The notes beneath the pieces were generated by a model. That model did not search any database and had not been told where the DNA came from. It was given only the letters and a program-made list of their open reading frames with translations. This document shows, piece after piece, positions 19,658 to 31,124 of a stretch of DNA of 64,000 bases. The DNA lies in assembly GCA_000708835.1 (NCBI GenBank), contig DF237400.1, positions 1 to 64,000 of the forward strand, read 5' to 3'. The translations under genes and the position numbers were made by a program. Each line of letters starts with the position of its first letter. Position 1 is the stretch's first letter. The stretch comes from Klebsormidium nitens. Taxonomy: Eukaryota; Streptophyta; Klebsormidiophyceae; Klebsormidiales; Klebsormidiaceae.

Positions 19658-22600
19658 ATGTTTCTCACCAGGTAAGAGGATTTACTGCAATTTAACTGCT
19701 GTGCTAGAGCTAACTCGATGCGACAATTCACAAAGTTGGTCGTTTACTAAACGGCTGTGCTTGGCGCCATGTCTCAGATTAGCATCCGGTATCCAAAGCA
19801 ATGGAATTGTCTTACCTAAGATGGTTGTTACAAAATCTGTAGAGGTCGATCACAGGACCTGACCTATCAGCAACCTGTGACCTGACCCTATTGGGCGATT
19901 ACGAATCATAGAAGCTGGTTCCGAGGGGATCGAGTTCTGTGAATCGAGCATATTGCGATGAAAACAAATATGTCTGGGCTTCTGTTAGTTGACGCTTGGT
20001 GTATGAGCGCTCTCAGACTGCTGCAGAGGCGTATGACAATTGGTACTTTCACATAGAGAGGTAATAGAAGGGTCGCAACGCCTCTCATTGAGCATGTTGT
20101 GGACCGTGCAGGAGTGAATATGATCGCGGCGTCAACACCTTCTCTCCGGAAGGGCGGCTCTTTCAAGTGGAGTACGCTATAGAAGCCATCAAAGTAAGTG
20201 ATGATTCTTGGGGTGATCAATTAAGTAGACTGTGGTTGCCCTGAATGCGATTGGTGCACTAAGACTATCTTCACCGTCAGCTCACCTTGAATGATCTTGC
20301 AGCTCTGCTTCTTTAATCCTCATTCTCGTCTGTGTGCAGCTGGGGTCCACTGCTGTGGGTGTGGCTACCAAGGAGGGGGTCATTCTGGCGGTGGAGAAGC
20401 GCATCACGTCACCCCTGCTGGTAAGTGCAGCCAATTGCAGCTTCCCCTAAGAACCAGGCAATTTGTGAGGATGATTACATAGGCGCTCTGCATCAAGGTC
20501 TGTTGCTCGGTGCTCAAGGATCAGGCGGTTTCCATGCTCATATTACTCTGATTGCGACTTGGGGTTTCTCAGTGACTTGGGGTTTCTCAGTCTCCATATC
20601 TATGAATACTGTCAGAGCCTAGTATCATAGTATGTAGTGGTTGGTTATCTGCAGGAGCCCCGGAGTATTGAGAAGGTGATGGAGATTGATGAGCACATTG
20701 GGTGTGCCATGAGCGGGCTCACTGCTGACGCCAGGACTCTCATCGACCATGCCAGAGCGGAGACCCAGGTCAGACTTTCTCTCCCGCTCCATAAGCAACT
20801 GCAGGATAGGGAAATTGCCCTCATTTGTTGGGATTGCCCACTCGCTCAAGGTCGCCACTGAGGTTGCTTCCTTAGAATCTCCTAAGTGCGCTCTTTTGAA
20901 AACCTCCAAGGCACTTGAGACTGGTACTGTCCCCGCCTTGGATAGCATCACATGACAACCCGATCACTTGCGTTTCCACAATATGACGCAGTGGCGTCTT
21001 TGCAAATCATCGATCATTGCTTGGCGCAAGTGTTCATGTCGATACGGGAAACCTGTAAGGCTTTGCGATGTGGTCACCAATGTCAGTGAGCTGTGCTGAA
21101 GACTGGTGGCTGTGTTGTGCAGAGCCATCGGTTCACGTACAACGAGCCCATGACGGTGGAGTCCTGCACGCAGTCCCTCTGTGACCTGGCGCTGCGCTTT
21201 GGAGAGGATGGGGAGGACTCCATGGTGAGAGATGTGCTGCGATGTTGGTCTGTTTGGTTTTCCGGCTTTGATTGCGAAATGGTTGCCTGCTTGGTAATAG
21301 TACACAAGAAAGTTTCTGGAAATGCATTAGGTTATCAACGTGTGTCTGGGTTTGAAGCCTCTACAAAGTATGTCATATCCAAAATGTCCGGCAATAGTAA
21401 GGCTTCTGAGTCATTGCGAGTCATTGTGTGCTGGCTAACCATTTAGTGTTCCCCTTTTTGTCCTTCTGCTGACCAGCCTTTCCCCGCTTTACTTTCTCTG
21501 TGCAGAGCCGTCCGTTTGGGGTGGCGTTGCTCATTGCGGGCTGGGACGAGAGCGGCCCCTGCCTGTAAGCTATGGCCCTGACGTCCTTAGCAGTGTTTCG
21601 TGCAGTTGTATGGTCACAGTCTCTGCTTGTAGAGCTTCACATGGTGCTGGCTTTCTGGCGTTCGTGGATCCACATACATCGTTTGTTTATGAGGCCATTC
21701 CTCGGGGGGGTCCACGACACGGCCAGGACCGTGAAGAGAAGACTTTTGCTTCTGACAGCCGTTTCTAGCTGGAGACCGCGCCGATTCCTGCCTTGAACTG
21801 CGCTCCTTCTGCAAAGCGTTGATTTCTCTGGCTTGCAGATCGTCGTATTTCAAGTGTTTCTTGGAGATTACTTGGGATGGCTTATTGACAAGCGCAGTCA
21901 TCTTGCTTGCAATCGTGCCCTTGTCTACCAGGCTGCTCTGACGGTCCGAAGTGACCGAGTAATTCTCTGCTTCAAGCTGGCACTGGTTCTCCTAGTGGCT
22001 GTGCGGCCGAGCTGAGCGAGACAAGCTGCCCGTGCTGTGTGCAGGTACCACACGGACCCATCCGGCACATTTGTCAAGTACGAAGCTAAGGCTATCGGCT
22101 CCGGGTCGGAGGGGGCGCAGTCGTCCTTGCAAGAGCACTATAACAAGGTAACGTCGACCGTTTTCGAAAGGTTGCCTTTCAATCTGCGATTGATTGTTTT
22201 TTCCCCTTTACCCTTCGTTTCAAGCGCTCGTTAACTTTGGCAAGCGGTTGGTGTCTATCTGGGCACCATTTAAGAGAGGCCGAGTGCACAAGAAGCATAG
22301 GGACGAGTTGGCACTGCGAGAAAGCTTTGCTGTGAAAGTCGATCCAATAAGTGAGTGCCAGCCACATCGAAGCACGACGGCTACCGTCTGTTATGCTGTT
22401 AGGGAATGATTCAAGGGCCTGCTAGTGCCCTTCACCAGTGACCGCTTGCATTTCCTTCTCTGAGACCTACCTGTATCCTGCTTAGATTTCGGAGAACCAG
22501 TAGAGAGCAGCTCAAGCAGCCGGCCTCTTGTGCCCTGAAACAATTCGCATGTCTTATGGTTGTTGCTTTTCAAGGACACACCGAATGTGCTCTAGCGTTG

Positions 22601-23093
22601 AACCAGAGATTTTTCTGTGCACAGGACCTGACGCTGAAAGAAGGGGAGACGCTGGCGCTGTCCACCTTGAAACAGGTCATGGAGGAGAAGGTGGGAGAAC
22701 TAGTTTCCTTTTCGTCAGCCTCGAGGCGCTCATTTCAGCAGCCGTCAGGGCCTTTGTCTCGATGTTTACTTCTCATCTGATTCTTTGACGACCTTCGTAA
22801 AGGTCCATTTGCGTATTCTTCATTTAAAAGCCGATTATTCCAGACAGCCGTTGTTTCGGGAGAGTTTTTTCCAAGTATGATGCTCATCCGTGCAACCTTC
22901 TGCAACGGAGTCGGACCTTCTGTGAGCATCGGGCAATCCCTCACTTGTGCGTCAAGCTTGTGGTCACATTGTTCTGACCGGAAGGCCTCCTCGTGTCCAG
23001 GTTACGGCTACGAACGTAGATATTGCGATAGTAGCTCCCAAGTTTCATTTGCTGACGGATGAAGAGATTCAAGAGGTTATTGACCGGCTATAA
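19658..23093 (+). CDS. PAE: 20S proteasome subunit alpha type-5
   Basis: Nine exons: 19658-19671 (only 14 nt: MFLT plus two bases), 20112-20193, 20340-20420, 20655-20768, 21123-21224, 21506-21564, 22045-22147, 22625-22690, 23001-23093. They join in phase to 237 residues, the same length as Arabidopsis PAE1. The N-terminal alpha-subunit signature is [20 protein letters not shown]. Other alpha-5 strings are [51 protein letters not shown] and LKQVMEEK. Alpha-5 sits in the outer heptameric rings of the 20S core particle in cytosol and nucleus and has no protease activity. It helps form the gate and the docking surface for the 19S cap. The tiny first exon is supported by its Kozak-like ACCATG context, GTAAG donor and perfect phase. 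Confidence 0.98.
20556..20591 (+). repeat. 18-bp tandem duplication in a PAE intron
   Basis: GACTTGGGGTTTCTCAGT occurs twice, back to back and without mismatch, inside the third intron of the alpha-5 gene (20421-20654). It is probably a recent local duplication. Confidence 0.85.
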
Positions 23094-24794
23094 TTGAGGA
23101 CGATCTGAGATGTCCCTGAGCTTTGGCGCGAACTGCCGCTGCTGAAGCACTCCTTTGTCCACCTTTCGTGCTCTCAGACTTATCAGCAAAACATCCGGTA
23201 TTGCGAGACCGTTTGATCTGTTTACCGGATTGCCTACATGAAATTGGAAGTGCGTGACAGCCTGGCGACACCACTAATGTTTCGAGCTACACGGTTGTTC
23301 TGAGGGTCTAGCAAGTACGAGGCTCGCATGCATCCTCTCGAGCTCTGGTGCCCGTATTTGAATCCAGCTGTACTGAGACAATCATATATAGGTTCACTTT
23401 TGTATTTGCGGCGTCCCGGCAGGCCTCCGCCTTGATTTCACTTTGGCGTGCAATTCAATCTGATAAGTAAGATTGCTGATTGGCGACAACGTGGATTGTA
23501 GCATCTTCAGTATAGAGCTGATAGTGATCTGACATTGTCACGCAACATCGCATGTGGGCCATCACATTAGAACGGTAGCTTGCTGTTGTAGTCGGATCTG
23601 ATTGCGCATGCAAGGTCCAACGATGAGTCATGCAATCGAATCTGCCTTTCGTATGACTTCATAGTCTGCCTCGGACGGTCGCAAGACTTTTCAGAGCCTC
23701 AGGCTCAACTTCCATATTATTGGTCGAGTTCAAGTTATGCGGCCGGGCAGCGTTTGCAGTCATCTTTCAACAGCAACATCTCGCGTGCATGTACTCCGAC
23801 TATGTACGTACATCGAATTCAACACGTTAATCGCCAAATAGGCGTCGACTAGTTAGCATGCCGCGCGGCGGCCGCCTGACTGGCGAGTGGCCGACCCATC
23901 ATTGCCGGGCCCGGCCGCGCGGCGCGTGGGACCTGCATATGCAGCGCGGCCCGGCATGCATGACTTGAGAACAAGAGGAAATATGGACCGTGGCCGCGGC
24001 CCCAGGCTTCATGCAAGCTTAGCAATTAATTCAGGCCATTCAACGTTGGCCATTCAATGTACATGTGCATCATAGATTCTCATTCTAGCTTCTGCGCGCG
24101 ACGAATTGATGCCAGCCGGTCTAGTGACAGCGCAAGACGGTCCGACGTCATGCGATGTCATTGCATGATGACGTTACAGTAGCTGATGAACGTTTGCATC
24201 AGAGACTTGACGACCATATTGTCACTTCCGACGACTGCAATATTCGCCGCGCAGTCATGTGTCTGCCATATTGGGGCCAGCAGTCCCACTGCCAATCATG
24301 CAATCAGCGACTAGACTGACGAACAAGCATGCTTTGTCGCAGCCACCTACTGCCGTCGCAACTTCACGAGCCTGAAGAATTTAAACATCCAATCAAATGA
24401 TCAAAGCTGCAACAGAATGATGCGGCGCTCGCTGACAATGTCCACAATCAAGTTTGGCTTGCTTGCGACGTAGCTGAACCTCAACTTGGCCAGGCCAGGG
24501 CGGAGCCGCTGCAAACAACAACACCCATTACTCACTCATACATGTATGGTTTTAGCAGCTAAGGCCCAGCCGCATCCTCATCTGATGTAGTCAAGGCGTT
24601 TGGCAATGCCAAATGCTGATCATTGCCAACTATCCACGAGGAGACCGAGAGTATTGCATCATCTACCCGACGGTTCTCGCTCTTGCGAAGGCGGTCGACA
24701 GTAGACCACAAAATCCGCTCGCCGCCCGCGTCAGCGCGCACGGGATTCCGTGATACATTGCAGTCGGCAGCCGTTGCAATTATAACTTGACCGT
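23094..24794. other. Convergent intergenic region, 1.7 kb
   Basis: This region between the stop of PAE (+) and the stop of the APP1-like gene (-) is the largest gene-free gap. No exon with conserved sequence is visible. It contains a GC-rich block (23861-23956) with palindromic parts and a 13-mer shared with 8303-8315. A short ORF here (23887-24075) is arginine-rich read-through of that block. Confidence 0.6.
23903..23956. repeat. GC-rich imperfect hairpin with central palindrome
   Basis: TGCCGGGC (23903-23910) pairs with GCCCGGCA (23949-23956). Between them lies the 12-bp palindrome CTGCATATGCAG (23933-23944). Longer pairing is interrupted by a 5-bp insertion. It may be a transcription terminator structure or the remnant of a small element; the sequence alone does not decide. 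Confidence 0.4.
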
Positions 24795-27700
24795 TCAGGC
24801 CTGCCTTTCGGAAGGATTCGAAGCCTCGCATGCTGCCAGGTGCTGTTCAGCGGCCGCCGTGTCTCTTCGCAGGAGCCTCTCGTACTCTCGATGGCTGTGC
24901 GGGATCTCAGAGGCATCATCCGTGATCTCGCGGAAGTCTTTCCACGCCTCCTCCTGCAAGTTCCACAAGGGACGCGTGTCAGAACCGTAGCTTTTATTCA
25001 ACGCAACAAATTTAGTGTACGGATGGAACGGTTCGTCGTTTCAATTCGTTGCAGTGCCTTAGCTCTTTCTTTTGTTGTCCGGGTGTGACCGTAGGATTGG
25101 GCCTTATCGTGTTCGTACCCCTGAAACGGTTGGACCCTTGAGTAGAGACACTGCACTGAGACTGCGACCAGAAGACAAGAATTTGCACAGATTCTTTATA
25201 GCGGGTCGACAGCACAATCAGAACGTGCACGTATCACTAACTGAACCCTCCCCTTCAGACTTGACCCATTTTGAAAGGGTCGAAGCAGGCGCCGCCTGCA
25301 CGCGGCAAGCCATAACGGCGACTCTTCCAGTCTAGCGTGTCCTGGCAAGTCGCTCGAACAAAACCGCTTGCATCTCTTTGTCGACCACAGGCTAGCCCAA
25401 TGAGTCCACGTCTGACGTCACCCCAGAAGCGACAGTCATACAATCTCCTCCAACAAACGCTTCTCTGCTGACTTCCTTTTGCTGCTAAATTGAGCTACTC
25501 TTCCGTAAAGGGAGCGCTCACCCAGACTCTGCGCAGGCTGCGCAATGGCAGCACTTCCATGCGGGCAAGGAGGAGGGCGGCGTGCACGTACGTCCGAAAG
25601 AACAACACCTGAGCACGCAGCCACGAGTGACGTTAGCATGGGCATTTTGGATGCTACGAGTGACGCCAGCTCATCACAAAGGCTGTACGTTGTTTGGGAC
25701 TGGACCACGACTTGTGGAGAAACGTGCGGAGCAGTACATTGAAGTGAAGAGCGCGGTGAAGGACGTGCACTTTGTGAGATTCTTCAGAGTTGCGTGCTTC
25801 CGTCTTTAGGCAAAGTGTCAGCGAAATCTGGGAGGCGGAGGTACTCGGGTCTGTTTGGAACCAGTACTTTCAAAAGCAATCCCTCCCCTGATTACCCCGT
25901 TCTTGCTTATCCAGGTTAGCTCCGCTTCCATCCAAGTGTTGCCTGCTTTTCTTTGATTCTGGGGTAATGCTTTAGTGGCTGCTGGAGTGCGGCTGTGCCG
26001 GCCTTGCTGACGTGCCTTGAACCTCCCGATGTACACCGTATTGCGCTTTAAAGGCACGCGCACCGGTTGCCTTGCTGAAGGACTCCAAGCCACACGTCGT
26101 CGCAGCAAAGCTGGACGGATGAGCGGCGTGGCCGCACCTTGTCTCGTTCCCACCGCTTTTGGCGCTCCTTCAGCGGCAAATCCGCGTAGTTCGAGTACGT
26201 ATACTCCGATGCCTGCACGCGGTGCAGGAGCACGCACACCATCGTGGGGCCGCCGCGCGCGTCACCTGACGCGGCCGCCTCGGCGCTCGCGCGCACCAGG
26301 CGCTCGCCCACCGAGAGGTCGCCCTGCAGCAAAAACGAGTGGTCGAAGGGGTTCGGAAATCACGAAGTGCGGCAACAGCATGGGCCTGGATTGAGCAGCC
26401 TGTGAGGCGAATAGATAGATAAAAAACCGCCAGAAAGTTCATCAAAGACTTGATCAGCGGACAGGCTTTGAAAGACAAGACCTGTTACCTGTCCTACGCT
26501 CGAGCGAGGACCTTTTCTTGTGGTTTTCACGCACTAGTGAGAAGGACCCGGTGGAAATGGCAACTTTCGAGGGGCTCAGTCGGGGCTGTGTCACCTGTCC
26601 GTTGTCGCCGATGAGCAGGAAGCGGTACTCGGGGTACAGCGCGGCATACTCCAGGAAGCGCTGGTGCTTGAAGTCCGCAACAGGCCCCCAAGCGCGAATC
26701 AGCGCCGCGCGATTTCCGCGAGCAGCGATGCCACGTGACAGGGCCTGGAACCCGGCGGACAGGGACCTGGGGAACGCGGGAAAGGGGAGGAGTCGGGTTG
26801 AAAGAAAACGATGTATCAACGGTTGGTTGGTTCGAAGATATAGAGCAATCATTGTGGTGAAGATGGATGCATCTGAGATGGGAGCTTTCGTCTGCGAAAT
26901 TACTTTTGCAGAGTAGAGTCCTTGGGGATGCAGCAAGTAGACCGCACTGATAATCGAAATTGGACTGTCAGTCATTCAAGAACCTACGCTTGGATTGCTC
27001 TGTCAGATCTCCTCTTGTTTCGTCTCGCCAAATTGGAAAGAAGCATATCATACTGAGTAATGTGTCTTCACCCGAATCTTTCAGCCCAGCTCATGGGTCG
27101 ATCGGCCGGCAGAGATGCCCGTGCCCCACGCCTGCGCCCAAGGTTTATGATGGTTCTGGCCCCGCAGAATCCTCCGGCTGCGCCTACGCGACTTAGGAGC
27201 TCCTTTGTACTTCCTTTTTTTTTGTTTACCAAAGCGTTCTTCCTCAGGGCCAAATCCGTGATCAAAAAAGTTCCCGAGCGCCTTACCCGGGCAGGACGGT
27301 GGGCATGACAGCGAAGCGCTTGGTTCGGTACAGACCGTGCAGGTACCGGTAGATGGCCGCCTCCACCCAATCGCTGTACGCATGGGGCCGCGCCCACAAA
27401 AAGGCCACGCCGGGCAGGCCCGGGGGCGGCTGCAGCCAGGAATTTGCAACGTTCACCATACGACTGCAGCGCCTGATCGGTCGATTACTATAGCGAAGTC
27501 GGATATCCAGAGTGTGCTCTGCCCTTTCATGATCGAGCGCTGCGCATCAGCATGAATCAAGCAAGGCGGGGGCGGTGGGAAAAACCGCAGACACGAATCC
27601 GCAACTTTGTGTCCACAGACGGATTGTCGAGAATTAGAAAAGGCACATTGACGGGCTCAGCTGGCTGGAGATGCCACGTGTCCTCACCTCGTCAGCTAGT

Positions 27701-29515
27701 GCGGCAGTGCCTCCTTCCGAGCTGCCTGGAACGGCCGTTTCGCTGTGGGCGTGGGCCAGCTCCTCCAGAAGGGCGAACACGCCTACGAAGGCAAAAGGTG
27801 AACCCGCTATCAAAAAACCATACTGAGGACATAGTAAGGATATCCGCGAATTTTGTAGCGTCACCTCGACCCCTCCTGAGATCGAAAACCAATGACCCAA
27901 AAGGGCGAACAACTCTCCAAAGTCGAAATTGCAGCACGTGGCCTCACAAGAAGAGGGCAACCCAAGAGCAATCTCATTGACAGCAAGAAGAGAATCCCAA
28001 TCAGACATGAGAGTCGGCTTTCGGCTCTGCTCATCACAATCAGAGGCTACACTTGGTCCTCGTTCTTGTCCCTAGTGCAAGTCACTGCAACACGGTCCGT
28101 CTCGTCGCACTGTCCGTAAGCTGCTCGACTCTGTGTCGGTCATGAAAAGAAGCGGAGAGCAGCAGCAGCGGGCCGACCTGGGTACGGGCAGAATTGTGGG
28201 AAACGCGTATCGATGCCGGACAGGTTTTTGGCGTGGCTGCAGTAGAGCGTGTCGTCCAGGTCGCACACCACCTTCATGCCCAACGCGGCGCCCCCGCCCA
28301 CGGCAACGGCCGCCTGGCAGCGTGCACCAGAGAAAGGGTCAGAGGAAATGTGTCCAGCAACGGTTCAACGAAAGTTTCAGTTCGATGTTTCGAGGATCTT
28401 GACACAAGGTCCACCCTAGAAGGAGCAGCCCCCAGCTGCTCCCATAGAATCGGAAGAGACGCAAGCGGCGTTTATGAAAATCAAAAAGGGTATAAAGAAG
28501 CTAACAGTCAGCCGCTGAGCATCCGACTGAACAATCAAGGGCTCTCAGTCTAGCCCCGCGCCACTCTCGACCTTGTGAATGCATTATTGTAGCTGGCCCA
28601 TGCCGCTTGCCGGATCGCTCCTCAAGAGTCTGGGGGCCCACCTGCGCTTCCCGCTGGATGTGCGCGAGTAGGGGCGACCGATCGGGGGACGGCAGGTCAG
28701 CGTATATCAGCTTGTGCAGATTGTGCACAGTGCCCCCCTCGTCCAGCAGCCGCTTCAGCAGCGCCAGGTCCGCCCCGCCAGAGGCCAGCAGCAGGGCGCG
28801 CACCAGCGCAGCGTACGGGGCGCGGAAAACCAGGCCCGAAGACTGGCACGCCGCAATGAGGGCCGCCCTGCACGAATAGTATACACAAGTGTCGACTCGT
28901 TTTTGATTCTTCTACAGACCGGCATTCTTTGTGTCCAGCAGAGAATGGAAAAGCAGGACAGCGGCAGTGTTTCAGTCGACTCCTTCTCAACGCTAAACAG
29001 CAGGGAGGGCACTCTAGGCAAAGCTAGATGCAGTTAGTCAAGTATCGTCACATCAATCAAGATTGGGAAACCCTTACAAATCTGAATGCAACTGCATAAG
29101 TTCAGATGGCAGTCCGCTGTCCATTGTGAAGGGCTCACCTGCTTGGGACGGTGAGGTCGCGCAGCCGCCCGTCGTGGCTACCTAGGGTCTCCAGTGTGGC
29201 CGCATTCAGCAGCCCCAGCAGCTCAGCTACCCTGTCCACACCCCCAGCAAACACGCGGTTCAGCTCCTCTGCATCAGCCTGCCCCACCGCTGACTCTAGC
29301 TGTGCTTGGATGTTTGCCAGACTAGTTGTGAACGGCAGGGACGTGTACTTGAGAAGGGGGGCTAGCGTGCGCGCCCCCGAGACTATGGTGTAGATCGGGC
29401 TGTCTGGTATGTCGTCTTCAAAAGATGATGCTGTGGGCGGTGGCTGGGCGAACCGCCAGGCAAGGAAGCCGGTGGAGAGGCTAATGCTGGCAATTGCCGC
29501 CCACGTCTCCAGCAA
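24795..29515 (-). CDS. APP1-like phosphatidate phosphatase (DUF2183 family)
   Basis: Nine exons in transcript order: 29515-29139, 28867-28642, 28313-28178, 27782-27688, 27429-27287, 26766-26595, 26323-26138, 25608-25522, 24953-24795 (stop). They join in phase to 526 residues. The HAD-type DxDxT motif reads CDLDDTLYCS (Asp219, Asp221), the catalytic nucleophile and acid/base of Mg-dependent phosphatidate phosphatases. Later App1 landmarks are FCPYPGVFALLEEL, PTVLPGSLSAGF, YPEYRFLLIGDNGQGD and VLLHRVQASE. Residues 5-23 are hydrophobic and could anchor the protein to a membrane. The expected reaction is phosphatidate to diacylglycerol plus phosphate. Yeast App1 works at endocytic actin patches; a plant role is not established. 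The C-terminal ~50 residues (WKDFREITDDASEIPHSHRE...) are charged and helical. It follows VPS13 and the UQCC6-like gene on the same strand. Confidence 0.91.
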
Positions 29516-29958
29516 CCCCTATAGGGACAAGAGCCTCATCGTCAGTGCGGGTTCGCAGCGAGCATTGAGTTGGTCTAAAGAAGGCCGAAGTGTGCATTTT
29601 CGAACAACGCCGAACAATGCAAGTATGCTCAGGTCCTTCCATGAGGATCTTCCTACAATCGGTCAGATATCTAGTGTAGTTTCCTGAGCGCAACTCACAA
29701 CAGGCAAACAACTCTGGAAGACTGATCCAGTTGGCGCCTCACCGGCTCTGTGCCTGCCCATCTGGAGACGCCCAGCCAGCCCAACCCCCCTGTGACAGCG
29801 GCTCCGAGAAGCCACCCCCTGCTGACGCCCATGGGGCCAGAGTGATCATGAGCTGCTTTGCGAACTACAGGGTGAGGGCAAAGACTAAAATACTCAAATC
29901 TTTACAAAGGTCCTCCCGAGTACGGGGGAATGCTGGACTAAGCCCATGTGTAGTGAGC
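29516..29958. promoter_or_regulatory. Spacer between UQCC6-like gene and APP1-like gene
   Basis: These 443 bp contain the 3' end of the UQCC6-like gene and the promoter or leader of the APP1-like gene, both on the minus strand. I see no coding exon or distinctive motif. Confidence 0.45.
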
Positions 29959-30554
29959 CTACGGCCCTGCCTTAGCTGCTGTAGCTGAGGTTGGCAGCGG
30001 GGCATCGGGGACCCTGTCTCCCGTAGCGCTATTTCCTGGTGCTGGGCCCAGTGCTGGTGGTTGACCCTCAGCCTCAGATTCCTCAGAGTAGCCAGGGATT
30101 GTCTGCAGCAGAGAAAGATGTTTGGCGAAAAACTTCAGATCAGAGGCAAGGATTCACAACGTAGAGTGTGGTTGCAAACAGGGGGGTCCTTTACAAGGAT
30201 GCTGCGCAGGCCCTCAGACCCAGCGCCACAGTAGCTGTGCGCCGAGTGTGCCGGTCAGCCACCTTTGCTTGTGACAATCAGACACAGGAGTCACAGGGGA
30301 TGGGCAGACCCACAGACAAGTAATCATTGGATCACAAGCACAACATCTCTTCTGCCAGCATTTGAGTCTAAGTGCCAGCGAGGTGCTTCGTTTTAAACTG
30401 CAGCAAGCATGGTGGCGTGCGGAGCGGGCACGTGGCTGTGCATGCACGTGCTGCTCACCAGGTCTGGGCGGTACACGTTGTGCACCACAGCAGCGCCCGC
30501 CAGCAAGGAACCCATCGCAACAGCGTAGGACACCAAGTACGTCCGCATGGCCAT
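29959..30554 (-). CDS. UQCC6/brawnin-like complex III assembly microprotein
   Basis: Two exons, 30554-30459 and 30102-29959 (stop), join in phase to 79 residues. The N-terminal half matches the UQCC6 (C12orf73, brawnin) family. A short N-terminus with RTYL is followed by a hydrophobic helix (AVAMGSLLAGAAVV) and then HNVYRPDLTIP, the most conserved part of the family (VVH..YRPDLTIP). The intron falls between DL and TIP. The C-terminal ~40 residues are Pro/Ala/Gly-rich and unlike the animal protein. Brawnin is a single-pass inner mitochondrial membrane protein needed to assemble ubiquinol-cytochrome c reductase (complex III). The same site of action is inferred. The start at 30554 gives the family-like short N-terminus; an in-frame ATG at 30596 is possible. 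The gene is easily missed because of its size. Confidence 0.83.
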
Positions 30555-31124
30555 TCTCCAAGGGCAACGGGCGTCATGCGGTAAGCAGCTGTGCAATGCA
30601 GGCAGCAGACAGAGCAGCTATGTACCTACCCAACGTCACCTTACTATTACGGTAGACACACACACGAAGAGCGCCAGCTGCGCTGAGAGATGCTAGCAAC
30701 TAGAACGACGGCGCGAGCGCACGGCATCGGAATATCTGAATGTGTAGGACTTGCGAGGCCAGCTGGCAGAGTGACACGTGTCACCTTCATGGAAAACGGG
30801 TTTGATTAAGCGTGCATATGCCCGGCCAAACTATCACGTCATCATCTTGTGTTGAATGTGCTCATGAACCACTGTTTTTCCATAGGCCGTTGGATTGCAC
30901 ATGAGCTTCAAATGCTGATCGAACCGTCGCTGCTGCTATTGGATGCTTGGCAGCCCTCATGTATGTTACAAGAACCCCAGTAGTCTAATAGGGCGGGGCA
31001 ACGTTCTGACTCGTTTGGATAATACTGCTCTGTTTTCCGCTGTACCTACAACAGTCGAAACACCTCAAATCCGAAGTGTTTGTGCGAGCGAAGAATTGTT
31101 AAAAAACCGACTTGCGTAACCAGC
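30555..31124. promoter_or_regulatory. Spacer between VPS13 3' end and the UQCC6-like gene
   Basis: These 570 bp hold the 3' untranslated region of VPS13 and the promoter of the UQCC6-like gene. The one clear element is a G-box palindrome listed separately. No coding exon is visible. Confidence 0.5.
30771..30784. promoter_or_regulatory. G-box palindrome GTGACACGTGTCAC
   Basis: This is a perfect 14-bp palindrome centred on CACGTG, the binding core of plant bZIP and bHLH factors. It lies 217 bp upstream of the UQCC6-like start codon. The role is inferred from position and from the known preference of bZIP proteins for extended ACGTGTC cores. Confidence 0.55.

Noticed and set aside
27060-27190. 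Extra exon of the APP1-like gene
   Set aside because: The exon ending at 27287 joins in phase to the one starting at 26766 (PTVLPG|SLSAGF), leaving no room for it.
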